Below are positions 54,104 to 63,941 of a stretch of 64,000 nucleotides of DNA, in pieces (the first letter of the stretch is position 1; every line of letters begins with the position of its first letter). The DNA is from Pseudomonas sp. ANT_H12B (GTDB lineage Bacteria > Pseudomonadota > Gammaproteobacteria > Pseudomonadales > Pseudomonadaceae), in the NCBI RefSeq assembly GCF_008369325.1, contig NZ_VOBI01000005.1:62001-126000 (forward strand), in the 5' to 3' direction. The notes below the pieces were generated by a model, which worked only from the letters and a program-made list of their open reading frames with translations, was not told the origin of the DNA and made no database searches. Position numbers and translations under genes: made by a program.

Positions 54104-55264
54104 ATGGCAACGCTCGAACTTCGCAATGTAAACAAGACCTATGGCCCCGGCCTGCCGGACACCCTCAAGGACATCGATCTGTCGATCAAGGACGGTGAGT
54201 TCCTGATTCTTGTCGGACCTTCGGGTTGCGGAAAATCGACCCTGATGAATTGCATCGCCGGCCTTGAGACCATCACCGGCGGCGCGATCATGATCGATGA
54301 CCAGGACGTCAGCGGCATGAGCCCGAAAGACCGCGACATCGCCATGGTGTTCCAGTCTTACGCGCTGTACCCGACCATGAGCGTGCGCGAGAACATCGCC
54401 TTTGGCTTGAAGATCCGCAAAATGCCCGCCGCCGACATCGAGACGGAAGTGGCGCGGGTGTCCAAGCTGCTGCAGATCGAACACTTGCTCAACCGCAAAC
54501 CCGGCCAGCTCTCCGGTGGTCAGCAACAGCGTGTGGCGATGGGCCGTGCGTTGGCACGTCGGCCAAAGATTTACCTGTTCGACGAACCGCTGTCCAACCT
54601 CGACGCCAAGCTGCGCGTTGAGATGCGCACTGAAATGAAACTGATGCACCAACGCCTGAAAACCACCACGGTTTACGTGACTCACGACCAGATCGAAGCG
54701 ATGACCCTGGGCGACAAAGTGGCGGTGATGAAGGACGGGATCATTCAGCAATTCGGCACGCCAAAAGACATCTACAACAACCCGGCCAACCTGTTCGTGG
54801 CGAGCTTCATCGGCTCGCCGCCGATGAACTTCATCCCCCTGCGTTTGCAGCGCAAGGACGGTCGTCTGCTGGCGTTGCTCGACAGCGGCCAGGCCCGTTG
54901 CGAATTGCCAATGGGCATGCAGGACGCAGGGCTCGAAGATCGCGAAGTGATCCTGGGCCTGCGCCCGGAACAGATCATGTTGACCAACGGTGAGCCGAAC
55001 GGTTTGCCGACCATTCGTGCCGAAGTCCAGGTCACCGAACCGACCGGTCCCGACACCCTGGTGTTCGTCAATCTCAACGAAACCAAAGTCTGCTGCCGCC
55101 TGGCACCGGACGTTGCACCGGCCGTGGGCGAGACCCTGACCCTGCAATTCGATCCATCGAAAGTGTTGTTGTTCGACGCCAAGACCGGTGAACGCCTGGG
55201 GGTGGCCGGCCTGCCAAAAACCGAAGCTCACAGCGCCAACGTAGCCCAGTTCAAAGGCAGATAA
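54104..55264 (+). CDS. gtsD: Glucose ABC transporter ATP-binding protein
   Basis: 386 residues, MalK/UgpC type. Walker A (GPSGCGKST), Q loop (MVFQSYALYP), signature (LSGGQQQRVAMGRAL), Walker B (IYLFDEPLSNLD), H loop (VTHDQ), and a C-terminal TOBE regulatory domain (about 240-386). Supplies energy to GtsBC. Ends the operon; a REP repeat follows. Confidence 0.96.
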   Translation: MATLELRNVNKTYGPGLPDTLKDIDLSIKDGEFLILVGPSGCGKSTLMNCIAGLETITGGAIMIDDQDVSGMSPKDRDIAMVFQSYALYPTMSVRENIAFGLKIRKMPAADIETEVARVSKLLQIEHLLNRKPGQLSGGQQQRVAMGRALARRPKIYLFDEPLSNLDAKLRVEMRTEMKLMHQRLKTTTVYVTHDQIEAMTLGDKVAVMKDGIIQQFGTPKDIYNNPANLFVASFIGSPPMNFIPLRLQRKDGRLLALLDSGQARCELPMGMQDAGLEDREVILGLRPEQIMLTNGEPNGLPTIRAEVQVTEPTGPDTLVFVNLNETKVCCRLAPDVAPAVGETLTLQFDPSKVLLFDAKTGERLGVAGLPKTEAHSANVAQFKGR

Positions 55265-55275
55265 AAATCAAAAAA

Positions 55276-55365
55276 TGTGGGAGCGAGCCTGCTCGCGATG
55301 ACGGACTGACATCCAGCATCGATGTCGGCTGATACACCGCAATCGCGAGCAGGCTCGCTCCCACA
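55276..55365. repeat. REPIN-type inverted repeat
   Basis: TGTGGGAGCGAGCCTGCTCGCGA and reverse complement, between gtsD and oprB. Confidence 0.9.
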
Positions 55366-55433
55366 GGGGGATCCGTGGCGCCCGGACTGTCGTGCGTCGC
55401 AATCGATGTAAACCGCGTTAAATAAAAACAGTT

Positions 55434-55446
55434 AATAACAATAAAA
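55434..55446 (+). promoter_or_regulatory. Candidate Crc/Hfq motif before oprB
   Basis: AATAACAATAAAA, four AAN triplets, 13 bases before the oprB ATG and next to GAGG. Confidence 0.55.
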
Positions 55447-55459
55447 CGAGGATGTAGGG

Positions 55460-56806
55460 ATGAAGAAGAACAACAACGCTCAGCTTATCTGCCAGTTGTC
55501 GGCGATTGCGGCAATGATGCTGGCCGGTAGCGTGCACGCGGCTGACGCGTTCAGCGCCGACTCCGAATGGATGACCGGTGATTGGGGTGGCGAGCGGACC
55601 AAGCTGATCGAGCAAGGTATCGACATCAAGATGGACTACGTCGGTGAAGTGGGCGGCAATCTTCACGGCGGCTACAACAACGACAAGACTGCACGTTACT
55701 CTGACCAGTTTGGTTTGGGCGTGGCGCTGGACCTGCAAAAATTGTGGGGCTGGGATAACACCCAGGCCAAGATCCAGTTCACCAACCGTAACGGTGAAAA
55801 CATCTCCAATGACCGTGTCGGCGACCCGCGTGCCGGCACCTTGAGTTCCTCCCAGGAAGTCTACGGTCGTGGCCATATGGTCCGTCTGACCCAACTGTGG
55901 ATCAAGCACCAGTTCCTCGACGGTAAACTGGACGTCAAGGCCGGTTACTTCGGTGAAGGCGAAGACTTCAACACCTTCCCGTGCGAGTTCCAGAACCTGG
56001 CATTTTGCGGTTCCCAGGTGGGTAACTGGGCGACCAACATCTGGTACAACTGGCCGGTCAGCCAGGCCGCGATCCGTGTGAAATACAACATCTCGCCTGA
56101 GTTCTATGCGCAGATCGGCGCGTACAACCAGAACCCATCGCAACTGGAGCACGGTAACGGCTTCAAGCTCAGCGGCAGTGGTACCAAAGGCACCGTGTTG
56201 CCGGTCGAACTGGTTTGGCTGCCTAACCCAGGCAATCTGCCGGGCGAATACCGTGTCGGTTACTACAAAAGCACGGCCAAGGCTGATGACGTTCGTGAAG
56301 ACGACAACGGCAATGATGCGGCAACCAGTGGCAACGCCTATCGCAGCCACAGCAGCAAGTCCGGCTACTGGTTCGTGGCGCAGCAACAACTCACCAGCCA
56401 CAACGGTGACAAGAGCCGTGGTCTGAACATCGCCGCCAACGCCACTTTCCACGACAAGGACACCAACATCGTCGACAACTACCAGTCGCTGATGCTTGTG
56501 TACAAAGGGCCGTTCGATGCACGTCCGAAGGATGACTTCGGTATTGGTGCCGCCCGTATCCATGTCAACGATGACGTGAAGAAAAACGCCGAGCTGGTCA
56601 ACGCCTCCAACAATGTCACTGACTATCAGAACCCACTGTTCGCGCCGTTGCGTAGCACCGAGTACAACTACGAGATCAACTACGGCTTCCACGTTACCAA
56701 CTGGCTGACCGTGCGTCCTAACCTGCAATACATCACTCACCCGGGCGGGGTTGATGAAGTCGACAACGCGCTGGTGGCCGGCCTGAAAATTCAGTCGGTG
56801 TTCTAA
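55460..56806 (+). CDS. oprB: Carbohydrate-selective porin OprB
   Basis: 448 residues. Signal peptide to about VHA-ADAF (residue 28), then a 16-strand barrel; typical OprB segments include WMTGDWGGERTKLIEQGID near the N-terminus and a terminal Phe (IQSVF). It lets glucose cross the outer membrane to GtsA. Separate from gtsD by a REP repeat. A perfect terminator follows. Confidence 0.96.
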   Translation: MKKNNNAQLICQLSAIAAMMLAGSVHAADAFSADSEWMTGDWGGERTKLIEQGIDIKMDYVGEVGGNLHGGYNNDKTARYSDQFGLGVALDLQKLWGWDNTQAKIQFTNRNGENISNDRVGDPRAGTLSSSQEVYGRGHMVRLTQLWIKHQFLDGKLDVKAGYFGEGEDFNTFPCEFQNLAFCGSQVGNWATNIWYNWPVSQAAIRVKYNISPEFYAQIGAYNQNPSQLEHGNGFKLSGSGTKGTVLPVELVWLPNPGNLPGEYRVGYYKSTAKADDVREDDNGNDAATSGNAYRSHSSKSGYWFVAQQQLTSHNGDKSRGLNIAANATFHDKDTNIVDNYQSLMLVYKGPFDARPKDDFGIGAARIHVNDDVKKNAELVNASNNVTDYQNPLFAPLRSTEYNYEINYGFHVTNWLTVRPNLQYITHPGGVDEVDNALVAGLKIQSVF

Positions 56807-56844
56807 CGTTGTTGCGATAAGCTCCTCTCTATGTGCGCATTTTT

Positions 56845-56873
56845 GCGGACAGCCTTGGCTGTCCGCTTTTTTT
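56845..56873 (+). terminator. Terminator of oprB
   Basis: GCGGACAGCC / GGCTGTCCGC with a TT loop and seven T. Confidence 0.95.
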
Positions 56874-56911
56874 GGGGGGCGCACCCCGGGTGATTTTCAG
56901 GACCGTGGCAC

Positions 56912-57766
56912 ATGCATGAGCATCCGCTACAACGCTTCTTCAAATCCTTGCGCGAACGGCCGGTGTTTGCGTGGGAGCGCTATCAGAAGCGCGACGTGCT
57001 GGTGATCGACCATCTGCTGTGTCAGGCGGTGTTCAGTCGGCAGGGTGCGCAGTTGCTGCACTTTCAGCCAACGGGCCAGAAACCCTGGCTCTGGTGCGCG
57101 GCGAAGTGGCCGCAGGTCGGTGCGATTCGTGGCGGCGTGCCGGTGTGCTGGCCGTGGTATGGCCGTCATCCGAGCGAAAACGCATGGCCATCCCACGGCT
57201 GGGCGCGGTTGATCGACTGGAAGCTGCTGGATAGCAGCCATGATGACGATGGCGTGCATCTGCACTGGCAACTCCAGCTATGCGACTGGCAAGTGGACCT
57301 GCATGCGCACTTGGGCGAGCGTATGGATTTGCGCCTGAGCACCGAGCACCAAGACAGCCTGCCGTGCCAATTGAGTCAGGCGTTGCATGCCTATTGGCGT
57401 ATTGGCGACGTCGGTGAGGTAGCGCTGTCTGGGCTCGACGGAGCGCAAGGTTACGACCAGTTGAACCGCCAGGTTTGCCAGCAGGAAGGTGAGTTGCGAG
57501 TTGATGGTGGCTGTCAGCGCGTGTTCCAGCATGACGGCGAATTGCAACTCAAGGACCACGCCTGGCAGCGCGAGTTGTGCATCGATACCGGTGACCATGC
57601 AGACACAGTCGTCTGGCATCCGGGCACGCGGCCGTTGCTGGGAGTGAGCTGGAATGAGATTTCGGAGTTTGTGTGTGTTGAAGCCGCGAGTGGCGGGACC
57701 GATAGCCTGAGCCTGGCGCCGGGGGAGAGGGCGCATTTGAGTTTGCAGGCGCGTGTTGGGGCTTAG
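56912..57766 (+). CDS. D-hexose-6-phosphate mutarotase (YeaD family)
   Basis: 284 residues, aldose-1-epimerase-like beta-sandwich. Conserved RGGVPVCWPWYGRHP and SQALHAYWRIGD (His) are visible. It interconverts alpha and beta glucose-6-phosphate, which helps Zwf use its beta form. The strong oprB terminator precedes it, so it may have a weak own promoter. Confidence 0.88.
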   Translation: MHEHPLQRFFKSLRERPVFAWERYQKRDVLVIDHLLCQAVFSRQGAQLLHFQPTGQKPWLWCAAKWPQVGAIRGGVPVCWPWYGRHPSENAWPSHGWARLIDWKLLDSSHDDDGVHLHWQLQLCDWQVDLHAHLGERMDLRLSTEHQDSLPCQLSQALHAYWRIGDVGEVALSGLDGAQGYDQLNRQVCQQEGELRVDGGCQRVFQHDGELQLKDHAWQRELCIDTGDHADTVVWHPGTRPLLGVSWNEISEFVCVEAASGGTDSLSLAPGERAHLSLQARVGA

Positions 57767-57793
57767 TCCAAGACTTGCGTTGTAGCGGCTGAC

Positions 57794-57864
57794 GCCATCG
57801 CGAGCAGGCTCGCTCCCACATTTGGAATGCATTCCCCTGTGGGAGCGAGCCTGCTCGCGATGAG
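57794..57864. repeat. REPIN-type inverted repeat (outward orientation)
   Basis: CATCGCGAGCAGGCTCGCTC and TGTGGGAGCGAGCCTGCTCG, 17 bases apart, between the mutarotase and hexR genes that converge there. Confidence 0.9.
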
Positions 57865-57891
57865 GTCAGTTCTGACGATGGAGATGTCGGC

Positions 57892-58761
57892 CTAGTTAAA
57901 TTCATCCCCAATCGGATACCGACTGGCATTCAAACTCTCTTTGATCTTGCGCAAATGCGGTTGGAAATCCACACCGCGGCGCAAAGTCATGCCTGTCGCC
58001 AGCACATCCAGCACCGTCAACTGAATGATCCGCGACGTCATCGGCATATAGATGTCGGTGTCTTCCGGCAGCGGAATGTTCAGGCTCAACGTACTGGCCT
58101 TGGCCAATGGTGAACCTTCTGCCGTCAGTCCCAGCACCGAAGCGCCGTTCTCCCGGGCGATGCGCGCCACTTCCACCAGTTCGCGGGTGCGCCCGGTGTA
58201 GGAGATGATCACGAACAACTCACCGGTGTGGGCCACCGACGCAATCATGCGTTGCATCAGTACGTCCGCATGGGCGGTGACGGCCAGGTTGAAGCGGAAG
58301 AATTTGTGCTGCGCATCCAGCGCCACCGGGGCCGAGGCGCCGAGGCCAAAGAAGTGGATCTGCCGGGCCTGGATCAACAGATCGACAGCGCGGCTGATCA
58401 GGTTCGGGTCCAGCGCCTGCAAGGCACTGTCCAACGAGGCGATGGCGCTGCCGAAAATCTTCTTGGTATACGCCTCAGGGTTATCATCGGCCTCGACCGC
58501 ACGGCTGACATACGCCGCGCCACTGGCCAGGCTTTGCGCCAGCTGAAGCTTGAGTTCCGGATACCCGCTGACGCCGAACGAACGGCAGAAACGGTTGACC
58601 GTCGGCTCGCTGACCTTTGAAGCCTGGGCGAGGGCGGCGATGCTGAACCGGGTGGCCTGCTGTGGGTTGAGCAGGATCACTTCGGCGACTTTGCGTTCTG
58701 CCTTGTTCAGGTCTTCAAGGCGATTCTGGATCTGTTCCAGTAAATTTCGCACGCGGTCCAT
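57892..58761 (-). CDS. hexR: Transcriptional repressor HexR
   Basis: 289 residues, RpiR family. N-terminal helix-turn-helix ([25 protein letters not shown], about 38-62) and a C-terminal SIS sugar-phosphate domain (about 120-260, [23 protein letters not shown]). In P. putida it binds 6-phospho-2-keto-3-deoxygluconate and releases zwf, edd and gap promoters. It diverges from zwf, with a box between them. Confidence 0.96.
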   Translation of the reverse strand: MDRVRNLLEQIQNRLEDLNKAERKVAEVILLNPQQATRFSIAALAQASKVSEPTVNRFCRSFGVSGYPELKLQLAQSLASGAAYVSRAVEADDNPEAYTKKIFGSAIASLDSALQALDPNLISRAVDLLIQARQIHFFGLGASAPVALDAQHKFFRFNLAVTAHADVLMQRMIASVAHTGELFVIISYTGRTRELVEVARIARENGASVLGLTAEGSPLAKASTLSLNIPLPEDTDIYMPMTSRIIQLTVLDVLATGMTLRRGVDFQPHLRKIKESLNASRYPIGDEFN

Positions 58762-58910
58762 ATGGTTTCCTTGGTTCGCCTACAAGAGTGCTCTGCGATG
58801 CAAGCAAGCGTGTTGCTATGCAAATTGGGCCTTTGATGCAGCCCCAAACGGTGGCCTATCCTACTGATGGCTCCGACCGACCACCACTCGGAATCTGTAT
58901 TTTGCGAAAA

Positions 58911-58929
58911 TGTTGTGGTTATTACTACA
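58911..58929. promoter_or_regulatory. Candidate HexR operator between hexR and zwf
   Basis: TGTTGT-GGTTATT-ACTACA, an imperfect dyad related to TTGT-N7-ACAA, 66 bases before zwf. Less exact than the gap and edd boxes. Confidence 0.6.
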
Positions 58930-58994
58930 TTTTCCCTTGAGTGATGCCTTGAAAAAAGGTATTTGTAGCTTAACTTGATAAAAGAACCAACATC

Positions 58995-60464
58995 ATGCCC
59001 TCGATTACGGTTGAACCGTGCACCTTTGCCTTGTTCGGCGCCCTCGGCGATCTGGCCCTGCGCAAGCTGTTTCCTGCCCTTTATCAACTCGATGGCGCAG
59101 GTCTCTTGCACGAGGACACGCGAATTATCGCGCTGGCCCGTGAGCCTGGCAGTGAGCAGCAGCATTTGGCATTCATCGCCGCCGAGCTGCGCCGATACGT
59201 CAGTGATAAAGAGCTGGACGAAGCCGTGGTCGAACGTTTCCTCGCTCGCCTGAGTTACCTGCACGTCGACTTCCTCAAGGCTGACGACTACGTCGCCCTG
59301 GCCGAAATGGCTGGCAGCGCCCAACGAGTGATTGCCTACTTCGCCACTCCGGCGGCCGTTTACGGCGCAATCTGCGAGAACTTGTCGAAGGTCGGCCTGA
59401 CCGAAAACACCCGTGTGGTACTGGAAAAACCCATCGGTTCGGACCTGGAGTCCTCGCGCAAGGTCAACGACGCCGTGGCGCAGTTCTTCCCGGAGAACCG
59501 CACCTATCGCATCGACCACTACCTGGGAAAAGAGACGGTGCAAAACCTGATCGCCCTGCGTTTTGCCAACAGCCTGTTCGAAACCCAGTGGAACCAGAAT
59601 TATATCTCCCACGTGGAAATCACCGTGGCCGAGAAGGTCGGGATCGAAGGCCGCTGGGGTTACTTTGACAAGGCCGGTCAGCTGCGGGACATGATTCAGA
59701 ATCACCTGCTGCAACTGCTTTGCCTGATCGCCATGGACCCACCGGCCGACCTGTCCGCCGACAGCATCCGTGACGAGAAAGTCAAAGTGCTCAAGGCACT
59801 GGCGCCGATCAGCCCCGAAGGCCTGACCACTCAGGTGGTGCGCGGCCAGTACATCGCTGGTTACAGCGAAGGCAAATCGGTTCCCGGTTACCTGGAAGAA
59901 CCTAACTCCAATACCCAGAGCGACACTGAAACCTTCGTCGCCCTGCGTGCCGATATCCGCAACTGGCGTTGGGCCGGCGTGCCGTTTTACCTGCGTACCG
60001 GCAAGCGCATGCCGCAGAAGCTGTCGCAGATCGTCATCCATTTCAAGGAACCCTCGCACTACATCTTCGCTCCCGAGCAGCGCCTGCAAATCAGCAACAA
60101 GCTGATTATCCGCCTGCAACCGGACGAAGGTATTTCCTTGCGCGTGATGACCAAAGAACAAGGCCTGGACAAGGGCATGCAGCTGCGCAGCGGTCCGTTG
60201 CAGCTGAATTTTTCCGACACCTATCGCAGCGCACGGATTCCCGATGCCTACGAACGGTTGTTGCTGGAAGTGATGCGCGGCAATCAGAACCTGTTTGTCC
60301 GTAAAGATGAAATCGAAGCCGCGTGGAAGTGGTGTGACCAGTTGATCGCCGGGTGGAAAAAATCCGGTGATGCGCCCAAGCCGTACGCGGCCGGGTCCTG
60401 GGGACCAATGAGTTCCATTGCACTGATTACGCGGGATGGGAGGTCGTGGTATGGCGATATCTGA
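58995..60464 (+). CDS. zwf: Glucose-6-phosphate dehydrogenase
   Basis: 489 residues. NADP-binding [19 protein letters not shown] (Rossmann variant) and the active-site [13 protein letters not shown]. First step of the route from glucose-6-phosphate to 6-phosphogluconate. The last 14 bases overlap pgl, so translation is coupled. Confidence 0.97.
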   Translation: MPSITVEPCTFALFGALGDLALRKLFPALYQLDGAGLLHEDTRIIALAREPGSEQQHLAFIAAELRRYVSDKELDEAVVERFLARLSYLHVDFLKADDYVALAEMAGSAQRVIAYFATPAAVYGAICENLSKVGLTENTRVVLEKPIGSDLESSRKVNDAVAQFFPENRTYRIDHYLGKETVQNLIALRFANSLFETQWNQNYISHVEITVAEKVGIEGRWGYFDKAGQLRDMIQNHLLQLLCLIAMDPPADLSADSIRDEKVKVLKALAPISPEGLTTQVVRGQYIAGYSEGKSVPGYLEEPNSNTQSDTETFVALRADIRNWRWAGVPFYLRTGKRMPQKLSQIVIHFKEPSHYIFAPEQRLQISNKLIIRLQPDEGISLRVMTKEQGLDKGMQLRSGPLQLNFSDTYRSARIPDAYERLLLEVMRGNQNLFVRKDEIEAAWKWCDQLIAGWKKSGDAPKPYAAGSWGPMSSIALITRDGRSWYGDI

Positions 60465-61164
60465 ATTGAAACTGCCTCAGGGCGTCAGCGCTCATGAGTT
60501 CAAGAGCCCGGTGCTGCTGGCCGATGGTTTGGCGCTGAATGTGGCCAAGCAACTGAGCGACGCAATCGACGCTCGTGGCACCGCGACGCTGGTGGTGTCA
60601 GGTGGACGCAGCCCGGTGGCGTTTTTCCAGAACCTGGCCAAGCAGAAACTGGACTGGTCCAAGGTTGTCGTCACGCTGGCCGACGAGCGCTGGGTGCCGG
60701 TGGAACACGCCGACAGCAATGCCGGTCTGCTCAAGCGTTACCTGTTGCAAGGGCCGGCGGCCAAGGCGCAGTTCCTGAGCTTGTACAGCGCCAGCGCCAA
60801 CCTTGAACTGGCTGCCGATCAGGCTGATCGCTTGCTCGGTGAATTGCCGCCGATCGACGTGCTGATACTGGGCATGGGCGACGACGGTCATACGGCCTCG
60901 TTGTTCCCGAATAGCCCGAACTTGGCCGACGCCTTGAAAGTCGACGGCACGCGCCGTTGCTATCCGATGCTGGCGCCGACCGTGCCGCATCAGCGCCTGA
61001 CCATGAGTCGTGCGTTGTTGGCCTCGGCCAAGACCACCGTTCTATCGATTTCCGGTCAGTCCAAGCTGACCACCCTGAGTGCCGCATTGGCCGGTGACGA
61101 TGTCGCCGCAATGCCGATTCGCGCGTTTCTGCAACCTACGTTAGAGATTTACTGGTGCCCATGA
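60451..61164 (+). CDS. pgl: 6-phosphogluconolactonase
   Basis: 237 residues from the ATG at 60451 ([20 protein letters not shown]) with GGGAGG upstream. SugarP isomerase-like fold, with [26 protein letters not shown] and the [16 protein letters not shown] motif. Hydrolyses the Zwf product. Overlaps zwf by 14 bases. Confidence 0.95.
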   Translation: MAISELKLPQGVSAHEFKSPVLLADGLALNVAKQLSDAIDARGTATLVVSGGRSPVAFFQNLAKQKLDWSKVVVTLADERWVPVEHADSNAGLLKRYLLQGPAAKAQFLSLYSASANLELAADQADRLLGELPPIDVLILGMGDDGHTASLFPNSPNLADALKVDGTRRCYPMLAPTVPHQRLTMSRALLASAKTTVLSISGQSKLTTLSAALAGDDVAAMPIRAFLQPTLEIYWCP

Positions 61165-61181
61165 ACCAAGGATCAGCCGCT

Positions 61182-61847
61182 ATGAAAAACACATCCCCGA
61201 CCGTTTCCATGGCGGATAAAGTTGCCCTGATCGACAGCCTCTGCGCCAAGGCGCGGATTCTGCCGGTGATCACCATTGCCCGCGAGCAGGACGTTCTGCC
61301 GCTGGCCGACGCCCTTGCCGCCGGTGGCCTGACAGCCCTCGAAGTGACCCTGCGCTCGCAGTTCGGTCTCAAGGCTATCCAGATTCTGCGCGAGCAGCGT
61401 CCGGAGCTGGTGACCGGTGCCGGCACGGTGCTGGATCGCACCATGCTCGCCGCTGCCGAAGCGGCCGGCTCGCAGTTCATCGTCACACCGGGTATCACCC
61501 GTGACCTGCTGGAAGCGAGTGTCGACAGCCCGATTCCGCTGTTGCCAGGTATCAGCAATGCTTCGGGCATCATGGAAGGCTACGGTCTGGGTTATCGCCG
61601 CTTCAAGTTGTTCCCGGCGGAAGTCAGCGGCGGCGTCGCGGCGATCAAAGCCCTCGGCGGCCCGTTCGGTGAAGTGAAATTCTGCCCGACTGGCGGCGTC
61701 AGCCCGGCCAACATCAAGAGCTACATGGCGTTGAAAAACGTCATGTGCGTGGGCGGTAGCTGGATGCTTGACCCTGAGTGGATCAAGAACGGCGACTGGG
61801 CCCGCATTCAAGAATGCACCGCTGAGGCATTGGCGCTGCTGGACTGA
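61182..61847 (+). CDS. eda: KDPG aldolase (2-keto-3-deoxy-6-phosphogluconate aldolase)
   Basis: 221 residues from the ATG at 61182, with AAGGA 9 bases upstream; an ATG at 61161 lacks one. Schiff-base Lys in YRRFKLFPAEVSGG (about residue 144) and the phosphate-binding FCPTGGVSPANI. It splits KDPG into pyruvate and glyceraldehyde-3-phosphate. Last gene of the zwf-pgl-eda operon. Confidence 0.96.
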   Translation: MKNTSPTVSMADKVALIDSLCAKARILPVITIAREQDVLPLADALAAGGLTALEVTLRSQFGLKAIQILREQRPELVTGAGTVLDRTMLAAAEAAGSQFIVTPGITRDLLEASVDSPIPLLPGISNASGIMEGYGLGYRRFKLFPAEVSGGVAAIKALGGPFGEVKFCPTGGVSPANIKSYMALKNVMCVGGSWMLDPEWIKNGDWARIQECTAEALALLD

Positions 61848-61885
61848 TTCTTTACCAAACACTTCGTTGTGTGTTCTACGGCTTT

Positions 61886-61918
61886 ACGGTGCGCTTGGTC
61901 GGTGCACCGTTTTTTTTG
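61886..61918 (+). terminator. Terminator of zwf-pgl-eda
   Basis: ACGGTGC / GCACCGT with an 11-base loop, followed by eight T. Confidence 0.88.
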
Positions 61919-62014
61919 CCAAAAAAAAGACATGAAACCAAGCGATACATAGTTAACGCATACCGACTTTCGGCCAGTGCTAGCCTGCGTTCATCTTATG
62001 GAAGAGAGAACGTC

Positions 62015-62740
62015 ATGGACGACAACACCTCGATTGCACCCACACCACTGGTTTACCAGCTTTCCCCGGAACAGATCGCCGGCCCGTATTTCCGAAACCC
62101 GAAATTGATCAGACGAAACATCAGCGAAGGCGCCGAAGGTATTCCCTTGGTCCTACGGCTGGCGATTGTCGATGCCATGACCGGTCTGCCGGTCACCGAC
62201 GCGCTAGTGGATATCTGGCACTGCAACGCGCGCGGGGCGTATTCGGGCTGGAGTAAGGTCAATCCGGATCAGGAAGTCGACGCCGATGCCATCGGTTCGA
62301 TCCCGCGCACCGACGACGACACCTATCTGCGGGGCGGGCAATTCACCGATAAAAAAGGCATGGTGCGGTTTACCACGATTTATCCGGGGTTCTATGCCGG
62401 CCGTACGCTGCACATTCACGTCGCCGTGCGCATTACCGCGGGCAACAACTACCTGCAAGAGCGACACGTCGCCTGGGTCGGTCAGCTTTACTTTCCCGAA
62501 GTGGTCTCGCGCTCGGTACTCAACGCTAACGAGTACCGGGGTCGAACGGTTTCGCCGCTGAGCAACGATCAAGACTTCTTCTACGAAAACATGGGCGGCG
62601 AAGCCTCGACCTTGAAGGTTCACACCCTTGGTCGAGACTCGAATGAAGACGGATTTTTCGGCTACACGACCATCGGTATCGACACGTTTGCGGTGTCGAC
62701 GCAGATCAAGCCTGAGGACTTCGACAAATACACCGTGTGA
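62015..62740 (+). CDS. Intradiol ring-cleavage dioxygenase family protein
   Basis: 241 residues from the ATG at 62015. Non-haem Fe(III) ligands of the family are visible: Tyr in NARGAYSGW, Tyr in YPGFYAGR, and two His in LHIHVAVR. Related to protocatechuate and catechol dioxygenases. No other ring-cleavage genes are next to it, so substrate is unknown. It meets the aminotransferase gene tail to tail with two bases between. Confidence 0.88.
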   Translation: MDDNTSIAPTPLVYQLSPEQIAGPYFRNPKLIRRNISEGAEGIPLVLRLAIVDAMTGLPVTDALVDIWHCNARGAYSGWSKVNPDQEVDADAIGSIPRTDDDTYLRGGQFTDKKGMVRFTTIYPGFYAGRTLHIHVAVRITAGNNYLQERHVAWVGQLYFPEVVSRSVLNANEYRGRTVSPLSNDQDFFYENMGGEASTLKVHTLGRDSNEDGFFGYTTIGIDTFAVSTQIKPEDFDKYTV

Positions 62741-62742
62741 TA

Positions 62743-63924
62743 TCAGCGCAGTTCGTTCAGCGCCCTGATGAGTAACCTCATGTCCGCTGCAGTCGTAGTG
62801 AACCCCGGGGTGATGCGGATGCACGGACCACACGCCGCACCGCTGCGCATCACGGTAAACAGGTTGTAGTCGCTGAGCAGCCTCTCCACCATCGCCTGTT
62901 GATCGGCATGTCGGGTAAAGCGCAACGAAGTGATGCCGCAATACAGTCGCGGGTCATCGGGGGTCAGGACTTCGATTCCCGGCAGCTCGCGCACCGCGCC
63001 GACCCACAGGTTACGCAGGTAATTGAGCCGTGCGCCCTTGGCGGCGGCACCACCCATCGCATGATGCTCTTCGAACACCAGCGGCAGGGTCAGCAGTGCC
63101 GGAATGTTCGGCGTGCTGTAGGTCGTTCGAGCGCGGATGTCGGTGAGCGGAAAATGCATCTCGCCCATGTCCGGATCGATGTCGGCCAATCGCTCAGGGG
63201 CTATGTAGATGAAACCCAGGGTCAGTGGCGCGCCGATCCATTTGTGCAGGTTGTAGCCGGCGAAGGCGATGCCCAAGTCATCGAGATTGAACTCGATCTG
63301 CCCGAGCGCATGAGCGCCGTCGAGGATCACGTCGACGCCATGTTCTCTGGCGGCCGAAGCAATTGCCTGCACCGGCATCACCAGTCCGGTGCGATGGGTG
63401 ACGTGGGTCAGGACCATCAGTTTTAGTCGCGGATAACGTACGAAGGCTTCGCGGTAAGTGGTGAGCAAACTGTCGAAACTGGCGGGATGCGCGTGCTCGA
63501 TCTCGATCACCTCGGCGCCGCGATTGCGCGCCAGCCAGCGCATTGCGCCTTTGACCGTGTCGTATTCCAGATCACAAATCAGCACCTGATCGCCCGGCGT
63601 CAGGCGGTTGTAGTTGCGGATCAGCGATTGCAGACCGTCGGACGCATTGCGGGTGAGGGCGACGGTTTCGGCGGATACGCCTACCAGTTCAGCGAGCTGT
63701 GCACGGATCTCCTGGCTTTCGCCGTGTTCGAAGCGCTGGCGCACGTGCACCGAGTTGCCACGGTTGATGAGTTCGATGTTGCGCTGATACTCCTCGACCA
63801 CCGTTCGGGACATGCGCCCGAAGTAACCGTTTTCCAGATTGACCGGGCCGGGTTCGACCGCATAACGGTCGGCAAAGGTTAGCCAGAACGCTTCATCACG
63901 GGCACGACGGGTGTTATCGGGCAT
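62743..63924 (-). CDS. Class V aminotransferase family protein
   Basis: 393 residues. PLP lysine in AGYNLHKWIGAPLT (about residue 226) and VILDGAHALGQI with the PLP-contact Asp. Close to isopenicillin N epimerase and cysteine desulfurase-like members. Role unknown; possible amino acid or sulfur metabolism. The upstream gene ends 17 bases before, so it is likely in an operon. Confidence 0.88.
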   Translation of the reverse strand: MPDNTRRARDEAFWLTFADRYAVEPGPVNLENGYFGRMSRTVVEEYQRNIELINRGNSVHVRQRFEHGESQEIRAQLAELVGVSAETVALTRNASDGLQSLIRNYNRLTPGDQVLICDLEYDTVKGAMRWLARNRGAEVIEIEHAHPASFDSLLTTYREAFVRYPRLKLMVLTHVTHRTGLVMPVQAIASAAREHGVDVILDGAHALGQIEFNLDDLGIAFAGYNLHKWIGAPLTLGFIYIAPERLADIDPDMGEMHFPLTDIRARTTYSTPNIPALLTLPLVFEEHHAMGGAAAKGARLNYLRNLWVGAVRELPGIEVLTPDDPRLYCGITSLRFTRHADQQAMVERLLSDYNLFTVMRSGAACGPCIRITPGFTTTAADMRLLIRALNELR

Positions 63925-63941
63925 TGGCTACTCGGTCAGGA

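Noticed and set aside
30178..57864. Repeated palindromes as a CRISPR array
   Set aside because: Units are scattered inverted pairs between genes, not direct repeats with uniform spacers.
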